Assembly: GCA_963971305.1 (NCBI GenBank)
Contig: OZ020306.1
Location: 67,615,022-67,679,021 of the forward strand
DNA length: 64,000 bases
DNA from: Arcuatula senhousia
Taxonomy: Eukaryota; Mollusca; Bivalvia; Mytilida; Mytilidae
Direction: 5' to 3'
Positions 1 to 11,685 of this stretch are shown here, piece by piece. Below the pieces are notes generated by a model. The model saw nothing but the letters and a program-made list of their open reading frames with translations, was not told the origin of the DNA and searched no databases. Each line of letters begins with the position of its first letter. The first letter of the stretch is position 1. The position numbers were made by a program, and so were the translations under genes.

Positions 1-429
1 TAAAAAATACTGTTATTTTACTATGATCTATTCATTTAAGAACTGATCTTGAATAGTTTCAATTATATTCAATAATTTATTTCAAAATGCCGAATTTAGG
101 GGCCAAACTTAGCACTAATCATGTCTTATCTTTAATGTTTTGACACGTTTTCCCTTAAACCAGAGTTTACACTTTATTGTATTGTTATTGTATTTGCATA
201 ACTTTCATTTTAGGCTGAATAAAGGCCTTATCGCGCCCATGTTCCATTTTCTAAACTGTAGAAATTATATTATAATCGAAATTTTATAAGTACAAAAATA
301 CTCTCTGACAAAAAAAAAAGATATTCATTAAAAATAGTGAATTATTTTCGCGATCCCTTTCCATTGCACCGTATGCATTTTATAAATATTCACATTATTC
401 AATCCCTGTATAGTAAAAACTTCCCAATC

Positions 430-540
430 TATTGTATAAGGGATAGGGATGGGGAATAGTAAATGGTATATGGAGAATAGTAAATTTGAACGGGGAATGG
501 GGAATGGGGATGGTAAATGGTATTTCGAATTTGAAAAAAA
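430..540. repeat. GGGGAATGG-type minisatellite
   Basis: A run of variants of gggatggggaatagtaaatgg. It resembles the minisatellites at 1504-1735, 2878-3060 and 5845-5945 (same strand) and at 33355-33515 (opposite strand). Like 1504-1735 it is introduced by the phrase cccaatctattgta, so it is probably the satellite part of a broken copy of the modular element described at 1845-3075. Confidence 0.7.
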
Positions 541-894
541 AAATTGAAAAATTTGAAAAAAAAATTAAATACTAAATACTGTAAAAAGTATAAATTTTTG
601 TTATAACCAATAAAACATTTTTATACAATTTATTCAATTCGTGTGATTAAGACGATAACATTATATATATATTTAAAAAATATATAATGATATTAAAATG
701 ACTATAAGATAGTTTTGATTTTAAAAAAGGACAGTTTGGTACTACAAAAGGGGAAATTATAACTTGATGAGAACTAAAGAATATGATATCAATTGGCATG
801 AAGAACTAAATAAATGAAACTTGTGATAAATTTAGTTAAAATTTTAAGATATAGCATCACGAAATGCAGTTACAATTAGAGCCAATAGCAAACT

Positions 895-1066
895 TTGGTT
901 TAATTCCAACCTGTGTAGAGAAATAAGAAAACAGGACCGACTAAGAAAAAGATATCATCAGTGCAAAACTGAAGCAAGTGAAAGTAAATTTAAAAAACAA
1001 AGAAACCGTGTTAATAATTCAAAAAAGCAAACTATCAAGAACTTTTATGAGAATATCAATGTAATA
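895..1066 (+). pseudogene. LINE ORF fragment (linker between endonuclease and RT)
   Basis: The plus-strand translation reads like WFNSNLCREIRKQDRLRKR followed by KKQRNRVNN. It aligns with the segment WFTSELRREIRKRDRFRK...KKQRNRVNN of the intact LINE frame at 61212-64000. Only about 55 codons remain, with no endonuclease or RT motif, so it is a dead fragment. It is cut off at the start of the repeat at 1067. Confidence 0.7.
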
Positions 1067-1503
1067 TCTTGTAAATAAAGGTAATAACAAAACTACCGAA
1101 CTTGAATGATCAATCTCATAGTCCAGAGAAAATGACAAAAACGAATCAGTCATACCGGAGAATTGGTGGATCGCAATGGTCCTGACTTGGTACAGGCATT
1201 TCAAACGAAATGGTGGGTTTAACCAGGTTTTATGGCGCCAAACCTCCCTCTTCCATTGCGATCTTAGGATCCGGTAATGACCATAGAACACAACATAGTT
1301 GTGAGACACAATATGGATATTGAGGTGATCATTTCAGTACAAAAGACCAGTCAAACACTAATTAAAACAATTAACTACCATATCTTTTAACTCAATTTTG
1401 AACTTTTCTACTAGTGGCTGATAACGAAGAAAGAATTTTTTTAGTGATCGTATGAGACGTATTTTCTTATAGCCCTGCTCCAAAAGTCGGTCACGAAGAA
1501 ATC
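1067..1503 (-). repeat. Dispersed repeat R1, copy 1 (PLE 3' region)
   Basis: About 435 bp, nearly identical to 16966-17400. In copy 2 the repeat lies directly downstream (minus strand) of PLE RT sequence, so R1 is probably the 3' untranslated region of a second PLE family. A 60-bp piece also occurs on the plus strand at 27108-27165. The open frame inside R1 is conserved in both copies but shows no domain and is treated as non-coding. Confidence 0.75.
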
Positions 1504-1735
1504 AGTCCTTGTATAGTAAAAGCTTCCCAATCTATTGTATTTGGGGGATGGGGAATGGGGAATGGGGATGGTGAATAGTATATGGAATATGGGGAATGGT
1601 ATCGTGTATGGGGATGGGGATAGTGAAATATATAAACGGTAAATGGGGAATGGCGATGGTAAATGGTATCTCGAATTTGATTGATCCATTGAATGGTAAA
1701 TGGGGAATGGGGATGGTAAATGGTATTTAGATTAG
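1504..1735. repeat. GGGGAATGG-type minisatellite
   Basis: Tandem variants of ggggaatggggatggtaaat, starting directly at the end of R1 after aaaagcttcccaatctattgta. Same family as 430-540 and the satellite portions of the modular elements. Confidence 0.75.
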
Positions 1736-1844
1736 TCCATATTTTTAAATAGTAAATTTATATTGTTAATGTAGTATAAATTTTAATTTAAACTTTCAAT
1801 ATTTTAAATAAAACCTTATTTTATTTCATCTTTTAATTAAGTCC

Positions 1845-3075
1845 ATCAGACGGTAGACGGTACCCTTATGAATTTAAATGAAAATATAACATTTAAAGAA
1901 CAGCTTTTTATCTAATGAGAAATATGTTCATTTTAATGCTATTTAAACATTTATATTTGATTTTTGTTATTTATTGAAGGAATTCATACAATGTAAGTAG
2001 ACACTGACTGATAAACATATAAATAGAATGTCAACAAGCTACCGGAAAGTTCAGGATCAAATTAAATAACGTACATGTATGTTGTTTTAATTACGACTCA
2101 AGATCTCAAAAAAATTTGCTTACATTATGTTTATGTATTATTAATAATTCTAGAATACATGAAATGCAACTCTTTATATTAAATGTTAAATAAATAAATG
2201 AAACAAACATTTATATTTTAATACTTCTTTATAAATTGTTTTATAAATAAATATATAATCAAGTTAAAAGGTAAAAGTGACCGGAAAGTTCAGGATCAAA
2301 TTAAATATGTTGTTTTAAATTACGGCTCAAGATTTCTATAAAAATTGCTAACATTATATTGATGTATTATTAATAATTCTAGAATATAAGAAATACAACT
2401 CTTAAAATTAATCATTAAATAGGTTAATAAAGATAAACATTTATATTTGAATATTCAAATAAATAAAGTATGTTGCACTGTGGCTTGTGTATAAATAAAA
2501 TAGATAAATAAATGGATGGTGAAGCCACATTTAAAAGGTAAAAACTAAATAAGAAATATAAAGAAATAAAACCTTTAAAACAAATAAAACAAGAGTGCCC
2601 AAATTTTCGGACATAAAGTCCTTCGTCAGTCGATGTGTGAACATCTTTTTACTTTTTAGCCCCTGAAGAAGGACTTTATGTCCGAAAATTTGGGCACTCT
2701 TGTTTTATTTGTTTTAAAGGTTTTATTTCTTTATATTTCTTATTTAGTTTTTACCTTTTAAATGTGGCTTCACCATCCATTTATTTATCTATATTTGAAT
2801 ATTTCTTGATCAATTGTTTTATAACTACATGACAGATATAATTAAGTAAAATAAATAAGATTGTCGATAATAAACAATTGTGGGTATGGGGATAATATAT
2901 GATGTATGGGGAAAGGAATGGTAAATAATTGGGATGGTAAATAGTGTATGGGGAAGGGGATGGGGATGGTAGATGATGTATGGGAATGGGGATAGTATAT
3001 TGTGTATGGGGATGGTATATGGTACTATGGTTAATGGGGAGAGAGGGAAGCTTATACCATACGAGTACTGTAACT
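1845..3075 (+). mobile_element. Modular non-autonomous element, unit 1 (core repeats + minisatellite)
   Basis: Parts in order: a leader (about 1845-2040), two tandem core repeats of about 230 bp each opening with ccggaaagttcaggatcaaa (2041 and 2280), a GGGGAATGG-type minisatellite (about 2878-3040), and the terminal phrase gagagagggaagctt followed by tacgagtactg. The same order occurs at 3600-5975 and, inverted, at 33335-34078. No protein is encoded. Core repeats next to a microsatellite array recall the pearl-type Helitron-like elements described in bivalves; that assignment is inference. A perfect foldback (2502-2790) sits between core 2 and the satellite. Confidence 0.6.
2502..2790. repeat. 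Foldback with near-perfect 128-bp inverted arms
   Basis: The left arm 2502-2629 and right arm 2663-2790 are reverse complements except at about one position; the spacer is 33 bp. Each arm contains ctgaNgaaggactttatgt followed by ccgaaaatttgggc, with N = A on the plus strand and C on the minus strand. It interrupts unit 1 of the modular element. Confidence 0.85.
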
Positions 3076-3600
3076 ATATTGATAAAATAAACACTCTTAT
3101 GTCTGACGTCAGAAGAGAAATCATACGTTTTCAAATCAACACACTTTTATATGGAAACAGCATGTACAGCTTCGAAACAAACACATTCTTTAAGTGCAAA
3201 ACATATTAAAGATACTCGTCGTTTCTCCTAATTCACTTATTCACTATATCCTATTTGACGAAGCGTGGCGATCTCGAGCTGGGAACACCTTTACAGTATA
3301 AAATGACATAGTTCAGTGATAATCCTCCTACTTCACAAATTCATCAATGATATTGCATGCTTTTGAAACTTAGTTTGTATTTAATGACCCTATAATTTAC
3401 TATCGAACTGTTTTGCTCCCCTCATCTTATGATTGTATTGTTTGTATTGTTTTGAGTCGTTCAGTTTATTAAAAATGTGTATTTGTATATATAATTATGT
3501 TTATTAAATGTAATATATTGTAACTGAGAAGACATCCTAAGTTGCAAAACTTGTGTCTTATCCATTTGTCTGGATTTTTGAACAATGAAATATGTTTAAA
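3076..3600. other. No recognisable feature
   Basis: AT-rich sequence between two modular elements. No convincing coding frame or repeat was found on either strand. Confidence 0.5.
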
Positions 3601-5975
3601 CTATCAATTTTAAATAATTGATAAAATAGTAAACATATTTTTAAAGAACAGCTTTATTTTTGATTAAATGTCATGTTCAATTTTTGTCAACTAAATATTT
3701 TGATAAGAATGTTTGGTTTTTTTTATGAAAGAATTGGTACATGCAGACACACCCGATAAAAAGATAGATAGTACACCAGTTATCGGAAAGTTCAGGACTG
3801 AATTAAAGACATGATTTATTAGCGAAACACATTTACAATAAATGGCCCTTGCTAACATATTTAAGAAATAAAAGCTACAAATATAATTGTTACTAAAAAC
3901 TACAATTATAATGGTTTGGAGTGACAGAGGAAAGATTGAGATTAATCTTATTACAAGACATAATCATATTACTATTATTTTAACTATACAGTGTTGAAAA
4001 TATTTGGTGTAGAAGAATTAAAGAAATTCAATGAATCATCATCTTTTAAGTTTAATTTGCCTACTTTGTATACATTTTTGTATAAATTTAGCAGTAAGTT
4101 TTAGTATGGTAGGTGAATAGCTTTTGAATAATTTAAAAATAATACAGTTTGTTAAGTTATTAATTTTTGTTATGTAAAAGAGTATTCTATTTAGTTTAGC
4201 AATAAAACTGTTTCTTATGTTGTTGTATATATTGCAATTAACAAGAAAATGGATTTCATCTTCTATTTCTCCATTATTACAACAGAGACATAGTCTGTTC
4301 TGTTTAGGTATGTGTTTTAAACTTACAATTAATCCCCTAATTAATAGAAAGAATCCCTGATTGAAAATCATGTTAATTAATTTCAGAAGCGGATGTTATA
4401 AGTACTGGCATTCCTATTTTAATCATTTCATACGATGTTGAGGTAGATTTTCCACTTTTTAATGATTACCCAGCTCTAAGTATTTCATCTGATGTAAATT
4501 AGTTATTGAAAGGTGTGATATCAGTTATAGTGCAACTGGTTAGAGTTAACAGTTTAGACATTACATTTTCATGAAAGGGATTCTTAAGTTCACATGATTC
4601 ACCTGTGTTTATTTTTTTAATGTTAGAAACTCTTCTTGATTTCTGATTCATCGGAGTTATTCAACTTTTAGTAATAGTTAATAGAACTTTTATTAAGTTT
4701 GTTAAGTTGGCCCCAAAACAATTTTGGATAAGTATTCATATTGTTGTGTAGGGTTTTGTTAATTTTATTTATGTAAATATGTTCCTCTTGCTTACACTTT
4801 CTTCTGTATTAAGAGAGATATGCATAGTATTCTTTACAAAATAATCCATTGAAAGGGAATTTATTCATTAAAGAAGCATAGTGTTTAATTTTCAGATGCA
4901 GTTGCATGATCAACTGTGCTTGAACCATTGTATTAACAACAGTTAAACTTCCAAAAAAGGTCACCACTGGTTCTACCGTTAAGTATTCTTATGCCAGTCT
5001 CTTTACACAGGTTGAGAAAAGTTTACCACTTTTGTTTGTTTTTTATTATCAAAATTGTTTCTTGATGAACATGAATTGATAAAAATATTTAACATAATCA
5101 GAATTAGGATATGGTGAATCATTCGATTCCATAAAATCTGCAATAGTATATGTATTTGCGTTGAAATCTCCCTGAATCAAAATTTCACCTAAGGAGGAGT
5201 TCTTTTCTATTTTTTTCGTGAAAGAATGGAGAAAGTTTTTTCCATATCTTTTGATGAAGCTGGTGAATTTCATCCATAAAATATCAGTATGGTCTACTGG
5301 CATAATAGAGATACCTTGTGCTATGGTGGGTTTACAATACACGTATTGACGTATTCATGTGTTGGTTTAAACTACGGCGCAAGGTCTGAATAATTGTTTT
5401 TATGCATTATATTTTTTTTCGGAGTATATCGAATACATCCCTTTAAATTAAATATTAAATAAATAAATAGAAATTAAAATTAATCATGTATTTTATGTTA
5501 TCAATAAATATTTTAATATATAAATGAACAAATAAATGAATATAAAATCAAATAAATTTATAAATAGTACATCCGTTACCGTAAAGTTCAGGATTGAATT
5601 ATGTGTGTTGTTTTTTACTTCGACGCAAGGTCTGTTTAAATTTTTTAATGCTTTATTATTTCTTTCAAAATATATCGAAAACATCTCTTTAAATTAGATA
5701 TTGATTAAATAAATAGAAATAAGAATTAATATTTATTCTATGTTATCAAAAATTAATAAATTTATAAATTGATGAATTAACAAATGAATAAATGAATAAT
5801 TCAATATAATTAATAGATTGTCGAAAATAAACAATTGCATTCTGGGTATGGGGAATGAAGCATTGAGAATGAAATGGGAAATTGAAATGGGGATTGTAAA
5901 TAGTGTAAGGGGATTGTATATGGTACAATGGTAAATGGTGAGAGAGGGAAGCTTTTACAATACAAGTACTGTTAC
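3600..5975 (+). mobile_element. Modular non-autonomous element, unit 2, split by a LINE relic
   Basis: The leader with aaagaacagctttat (about 3640) matches unit 1 at about 1896. The first core begins at 3783 (tatcggaaagttcagga), breaks off near 3825 and resumes near 5345. A second core begins near 5577, the minisatellite runs 5845-5940, and the unit ends with gagagagggaagctttta and caagtactgt. The middle (about 3830-5340) is a minus-strand LINE remnant, so the LINE landed inside core 1. Confidence 0.6.
3830..5342 (-). pseudogene. LINE retrotransposon relic (endonuclease and C-terminal pieces)
   Basis: On the minus strand, 5342-5049 encodes an endonuclease-like piece with the phrase EILIQGDFNANT, the usual GDFN catalytic region of APE-type LINE endonucleases. 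Further 3', 4371-4039 encodes RLCLCCNNGEIEDEIHFLV, the Cys/His-rich motif typical of the C terminus of Jockey/CR1-group LINEs. The RT domain between them is unreadable. Stops and frameshifts show it is dead. It differs in sequence from the intact LINE at 61212 and is probably a different subfamily. Confidence 0.65.
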
Positions 5976-6810
5976 ATGCATTGTAAATGACAGTTTTTTA
6001 CATTTAAAAGCTTTTTACAATTCAAAATAGTTTATTTAAACAACATGACTTGAAATTGAATAAACTAAAAAGAACAATCGATTCACTTGACAACCACGAT
6101 AAACAAAGACATAGACCAGTATATTAGAATAAATTTGCAAATTGGTGAAATCGCACATTATCTCATGTTCATAAATGAGATTTCGTAAAAAATAAACAAC
6201 TGTAATGTCGACTTGAATCTGTAATATATCAAAAACAATATTCTTTCACATGATTCGTTTTTACGTCCATTCTCATATGTTATGATATTTTATATCTATT
6301 AGAATTAGGTTCATAACATTTGGCACTTAAGAGGGGTATTAAAAGAGCACAACCTATCCTATTTTACATGAGAATACATTTTTTTTTTCAAATTTTGTTT
6401 AAGTTTTTATTTTTAATTGTCACAAAAAGTTTATTTCTCAACCAAAGGAAATGAAATTTTCATACAGATATTATTTTTTTTCTTCTGTTTAATGCAATTT
6501 TTTCTGATAAATTCCATAGAAAGGTAATAACAATAGACAAATCTCTCATTTATAAACCAATGATACTTTTACACATATACTAGACAACTAACAAGTTGCA
6601 AATTTATTAAATAAACAGGTCTATGGATTTAACTTTCCTAGGTTTGTTTTCCAATAAACATGAATAAGAGCTCAATTCTATTAATTAAATACCAACGGTT
6701 TTCGGAATGTTAAGATGCATGGTTCGAGGAATTCAAAACCCTTTTGGTCGACATTTTTTGTCATTTTTTATGATTCTATTATTTAAACAACTAAAGAGAA
6801 TAGTTCATAC
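5976..6810. other. No feature seen; candidate intron 1 of HSPA12 gene A
   Basis: AT-rich sequence directly 3' of gene A exon 1 on the minus strand. No exon 2-like sequence (the VTGKP...AESIKAL signature) is present here or in 1-5976, so if gene A is whole its intron 1 runs past the left edge. Confidence 0.5.
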
Positions 6811-7125
6811 CTTACTTCTGTATAGTTGCATTTTATAGCGCTGAAAGAAGAAATATTGATCCTGTTGTCCATCCAGCACTTTCTCCGAGTATATATTTTC
6901 TGCCTCATATCCAAATGAAACTAGATCTTCTTTTTTGTTAAGAAGAAGGCAAGTTGGTGTTTTCAACGAAAAAAGGCGTTGTGTTCCCGCATTCCATGCT
7001 TGATTGGAGGAAATTTTCAATGGATCTGTCTGAAAATCATTTCTAGACGAAAATGCATATCCAGAATAGGTTGTCCCAAAATCAATAGCGACAACGAAAA
7101 GGTAATCGTTAGATAAGTTAGACAT
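6811..7125 (-). CDS. HSPA12: HSPA12-like HSP70 gene A, first coding exon only
   Basis: This 315-nt exon encodes 105 residues beginning MSNLSNDYLFVVAIDFGTT. The AIDFGTTYSG stretch is the phosphate-1 (ATP-binding) motif of the HSP70/actin fold, and the surrounding sequence is typical of HSPA12, an HSP70 branch lacking the usual substrate-binding domain. The exon is the same length as gene B exon 1 and differs from it at about 12 of 105 residues. It ends at AAG|GTATGA, a good phase-0 donor. I chose the ATG at 7125 over an upstream in-frame ATG at 7140 because gene B starts at the equivalent site and because CAG|GT immediately precedes this ATG, which looks like a splice acceptor. Exons 2-4 are absent from 1-6810, so this is either the 5' end of a gene continuing left or an orphan exon. 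The product is expected to be a cytosolic ATP-binding chaperone-like protein. Confidence 0.85.
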
Positions 7126-7877
7126 ACCTGTATGAACCAAATCTCATTCACTTATGCTAGCTTTTCAATTGCTAGTGAATTCAATGAAATATTCCTTAAA
7201 AACCCAGGATTCGCTTGTCATATTGAAATATCTGTGTAGTTGTTAAAAAGTTTAAATCAGATTGCAAAATTACCACTGTTCAGAAATAAAGCATAATCTA
7301 TAAAGGTATTGTTATTATAGAGGATACTAAATAAAGATGATTGTTAAGATATTGTGATATAATTCAAGACTATCTTAAAACTAAGTTCCAGACGAATAAT
7401 TTGAAACTAAAGCGTATTTAATGACATCTATGTGTGACTTCGTTATAATTATGACTGGGCGATAATGGTGTGTGGGGTATGTTGACACTCGCTACATATA
7501 TAAACGATAATTTATAATCCAAGTGCCTTTGCTACCCAGGTCTTGTGTGTAACATAAAACAAGCTTTCTGATTCAAGTGAGCAATTAAGTATGTTAGCAA
7601 CTATGTATGAAATAAAAAGGAGGCACTTTCATATTTTAATGAAAATGTGATAGGCAGATGTACATGTATTAAAAAGCTACCATATTGAACGGCACGTGAC
7701 TCGTTTTCTTTTACTTCTTCATAGGCTTAGAACTAGCACTATTAAGCTGTTAAAGTCCATGACAGAATAAATTAAAACTTTGTGAATAACATCCTTTTAA
7801 TGTCATTGATAAAAAGAAAACCGGTGGTTTTTTTTCAAAAACATGTTAACCCTATTTCACTAACCTTACTTTTTTCC
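7126..7877 (-). other. Upstream flank of gene A, conserved with gene B
   Basis: The first 300 bases or so upstream of the gene A start (to about 7460) can still be aligned with 28655-28985 upstream of gene B, for example ccaggattcgcttgtcatatt versus ccaggattcgtttgttatatt. The duplicated segment therefore included non-coding sequence (leader intron or promoter). Nothing else is recognised up to 7877. Confidence 0.55.
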
Positions 7878-8930
7878 TAGCCTCGAATCGAATATTATAC
7901 AGGTATGAGTCTGGAAAAATACCTAAGTGGTGATCGTCTTACCTTTCAACTTTTACCACATGTCTTTATGGTATGTTTTGCATACTATTTCCATTGCAAT
8001 CCCAGGGTCAATATGAAACCAATTTTTCTTATAACTTTAGTCTGATAGTCGGTCACGAGGACCGAAAAATCCCTTGAATATCAAATCAGTTGTGAAATAT
8101 AAACACCACAAGTAGTTGAAGTAGGTATGTTACTTTGCATGTTAGATTAAAAACTGAAAATTGAGATCGTTTCTATTATCGCATTTGTTTTTGTACTGAG
8201 GTGACAAATCCGGTCAAAATCGAGATGCAACTAAAAGATTGACGTGAAGCAATAGGATTTCATGTTGTCTTCAATCTCTAACACTTGGGGATATAATAAA
8301 GGAATCGATCAAATAAAGCGTTGTTCGCAGAGAGGCGTTACATCTGTAAGTGAGAATAAAGGACCTTGCCTCGATCATCTTCTTGTTCTAAATGAGTTCC
8401 TGAAAAAAATAAGTCTCGTAAGATTATAAAAACAAGTTGGCGAGGGGCGGAGCACTTTTTTTGCCCATTGGAATGTCAGTTTGTTGTTAAAAAATCTCTA
8501 CTCAAATGTCAAAAATATGTTGTCAATCAAATATGTTTTAACATAAACATAAACATTAAATAACATAAACAAGTTGAAAAAAAACAGGTAGACATCGAAA
8601 AGTATTAAATCCTGATAGAACGATTTTTTAAATCGTTTATAAATCCAAAATGCGTGCACAAAATGTAAAATTGAATGTCTTATTACAAAGCATGATATTA
8701 CTCACTTTAATAATTTGTTCTTTTAGAACAACTCACCTCTTTTTGATCTGCTACCTTACATAAATTCACTGAAGCACAGACGAAACATTCTGAACCTAAG
8801 GATGAGTGAATTTCTTAGAACGTTATGTTAACACCAGAAACTAATCCGAATGTACAATTTACTAAATAACTAATGGAGCCGATCCAGACGATTATCGTTG
8901 TATTGATAAACGTTTAGGTGATCTAGATTA
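7878..8930. mobile_element. hAT/MULE-like non-autonomous element, degenerate copy
   Basis: The left end tagcctcgaatc and right end gatctagatta resemble the terminal repeats (TAGTCTCGA) of the cleaner copy at 34166-34768. Internal phrases match too, such as caggtagacatcg against caggtagacgccc, and tgtcttatta. The copy is about 450 bp longer because a PLE fragment (8040-8400) is inserted in it. Confidence 0.5.
8040..8400 (-). pseudogene. Degenerate PLE reverse-transcriptase fragment
   Basis: It aligns by eye with 17400-17790: tcggtcacgag, ttgtgaaatataaacacc, tttttgtactgaggtgac, gacgtgaagcaat and gaccttgcctc occur in the same order. In the 17.5 kb copy this region encodes the RYIDDVLS...YDKRDDFNF part of a PLE RT. 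The reading frame here is lost. Confidence 0.6.
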
Positions 8931-8989
8931 AGTTGGTCCTGGACTTAAAATATTATCATACATTCGATTGAAATAGAATAATTAGAAAT

Positions 8990-9215
8990 TTGTTTCGTCT
9001 TCCTTTGCCGGATTTGACACACTGAATTGGAAATTAGCAACAGTACGGGTGTGATATGGCAGGAAGGAACCGCTTACTCTTCTGGGGCACTTGCGTTCAC
9101 TGTTGTTACAACTTGAGTTCGCGTTGTAGATTTTCGTTCGGTTGATTTTGTGTTTTGTGTTTCTTCTTGCTGTTCTTGTTCGGACACTCGAATGCCCCAT
9201 TGGTGCCTTTTTGCT
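8990..9215 (+). repeat. PLE 3' tail copy
   Basis: It contains the ordered phrases tcttcctttgccggatttga, actgcttactcttc-like, gttcactgttgtt, gttcttgttcgga and cgaatgccccattgg that follow the stop codon of the PLEs at 24.6 and 26.6 kb. No coding part is attached, so this is a heavily 5'-truncated insertion or fragment. Confidence 0.75.
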
Positions 9216-9479
9216 TCTAGCATCAAGCCAACGAGTACGCACATAAGCTGGTTAAGAACAGGCGTATATTACTGTGGCGGTGCTATAAAAGATTGTTTTT
9301 GGCACAACATCCCCCTCATTGGTAATCCATAAAACACCATAAAAATCGATAAAGTTTATTTCAAAAGGTAAGAAGCCGAGGCAAATATTCGCTGTGACTG
9401 GGAGCAAGCTAAGAAGCATCTACCAACTGATTTTAAAAATAAAATCAGGTTTGTCTATTTTGAACGATATACAAAAAGC
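9216..9479. other. No recognisable feature
   Basis: Short spacer between two oppositely oriented PLE tails. No coding or repeat signal was seen. Confidence 0.4.
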
Positions 9480-10905
9480 CAAGAGGCGCACCAATGGGGC
9501 ATTTGAGAGTAAAATGTCTAAAGGTGCAATGTCGTCAAAACTTGAACAACACGAAAAGCATACAACAGACCTCAAGTCGAAACGCCAGTGAACGCAGGTA
9601 TTTTGGAAGCGAAAGTAGTTTCTACTTTCTATTGCACACAAGTCGCACAACCAATTGTCAATGCAGCGTGTCATATCTGGTAAAGGAGACAGAACAAAAA
9701 CTTATTTGAAATAAACATCAGCACTCATTTGAGGAATGGAAATCCAGTATTTGTTTATGAGCGCATGATGTCTTCCGTGAAATTTCATGTGTGAAGACAG
9801 CAACCGAGGAGCAACAAAACATTGTGTAAGCAATATTAGTGTCAAACGACGCTCTGCCAAGGAAATCAATGAATGTCCCGCAAGCTCTGGAAGAACGTAT
9901 CTATTGTGATAAGCAAACTCATTAAGCTAGAGCGGACGGAATGTTGCAATTGGTACACAAGAAGGAACAATTGACGATTAAAAAGTTACGCTGAAGTCAA
10001 CATGTTTGTCCTAGAGCTTTGATGTGAGTCTTCCTTGGGAGTCTCTATTGAGATGTAGATCCAAATATAAAGAGGTTTCCCTAGAATCCGTCGTGTCCTT
10101 GATCTCAAGTTCCTTAGGATATATGAGATGGAGAACGTCACCAATTTTGCGGTGAAAGGACATCATCAATATAACGGAAAGTGTGGTTTAAAAAGCAAAT
10201 ATACGATCTGTATTGTCCAAAAGGGATCTGAAGAAGTCTGAATGAAGAAACAAAGCAGCATGCATAGCTGCAATTTTTTTTCCATTGTAATCTTTATTGT
10301 TTGCTGAGTAATAAGTCCACCAAGCTGAATACTAGTAAATATGTTGTCTATAAAAAAATTGAGCACGTCAATTATTTGGTCTTCTGCAAATTAGCTATTT
10401 TTCTTAGACTCATTGATGACAAAATAAGTTTTAGGATAATCGACTACAAGATATTAAATTTGTACCTCCGTTTTCCATTCTTTTTTAAAATACACCGTAT
10501 AATGAGTTTTACAAGTCTTGGAGAAGAAGTATAAAGTTTAGAGAAATCAAAAGTTTTGATGCTGTTCAAGGATGACACTGATTAAGAGTTAGGAATCTCA
10601 ATCAGTTCTTTAGAATTCTTTATGAAAAACATTTAATTGAGACCATTACTAGAATAACAATAACCGAGATATTTCTGGAGACAAGATTTACAGCCATACG
10701 TATTGAAATCAAAAGAACTTTAAAAAGTTACGTGCTTCATTCGGGGGACCCTGTAATGATGCGATATTCGTATTGATTTTTATGTAATTTAGGAATCAAA
10801 TACAGGAGTAGAATATCATCATTTGTAACGTTAACAGAAATACCGAAGGAGAAAATGACCGATTTATGATTGTCAATTATTTTATTTTTTTTTGGTGATT
10901 TGGTT
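9480..10905 (-). pseudogene. PLE relic: RT domain plus 3' tail
   Basis: Read on the minus strand from 10905: IIDNHKSVI-like, then LHKN, then LNFFIDNIFTSIQLGG (about 10366-10270, matching LNFLIDNIFVQFGG of the 25-kb copy), then GRHHALINKYWISIPQMSADV near the end (about 9830-9725), then the standard PLE 3' tail to 9480. The phrases match the PLE at 25.2-26.6 kb codon by codon in places, with many stops and frameshifts. Neither the N-terminal endonuclease nor the CxC region is visible, so the copy is 5'-truncated. Confidence 0.75.
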
Positions 10906-10923
10906 GATACAACCAACCCTTAG

Positions 10924-11075
10924 TGAGGTTTATCTATTTATAAGATAAACCAGTTTAATGAAAGCGAGATTAATAATATTTCGATTTTTCTTCTCCGTAA
11001 TTTACTATCCGTTTTTTGTTCCGGGTTTTATAATTTTATACATATGTTGACATTGATGGACGAATGAAACAAAAT
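10924..11075. repeat. 152-bp repeat R2, copy 1
   Basis: It is identical to 15002-15153. It opens with a hairpin (ggtttatct, short loop, agataaacc). It has no coding potential. The perfect match 4 kb apart suggests recent copying or gene conversion. Confidence 0.85.
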
Positions 11076-11399
11076 TTGTGTTTTTTAATCCAAGCAATCC
11101 TTCATTCTACCCTATAATTAGAGGACAAATTTGCTGAATTTAAGAAGCATTTATATGGTGCGATATTCTCGTCAGAATTTAGGACAGTTGTTTTGACATT
11201 ATTGGAGAAAAATTTGAAAGTTATCCAGCCAACCTTGTATAACAGTAGGACATTGAATCAACAAGCATGGACAAACATTGCTTTTAATATTTGTTAAAAT
11301 AATTTGAACCCTTCTGTTTGAACCATCGTAAAACCAAAGGAACCAGCCGCTTTCCTGGAATTGAATCATTACAACATGACCATGAAGAAAAAACAGATT

Positions 11400-11685
11400 G
11401 AACTCTGTCGCCTGTGTCGGTACATATCTTTTACTTTCTGTCGAAAAACTAAGGAAAAAGAGAATTGAACTCTGTCTGTACATATCTTTATGTCGAAAAA
11501 CAGAACTTACTAAGGAAAAACGATAAAAGAAGAAAGATTTAACTCTATCGGTACATACCTTCGGTCGAAAAACAGACCTTACTACATGTACTAAGGAAAA
11601 ACGATAAAAGAAGAAAGATTGAACTCTATCGGTACATATCTTTCGGTCGAAAAACAGAACTTACTACATGTAGTCAAGTACAGGA
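11400..11685. repeat. Tandem repeat, roughly 65-85-bp unit, about 4 copies
   Basis: Successive units contain the same phrases: ctctatcggtacatat, cggtcgaaaaacagaactta, then ctaaggaaaaacgataaaag. The first unit is short and diverged; the last two are nearly identical. Confidence 0.8.

Noticed and set aside
1019..1309. R1 open frame (MSHNYVVFYGHYRIL...) as a conserved small protein
   Set aside because: Present in two copies only as part of the R1 repeat and located 3' of a PLE RT; no domain.
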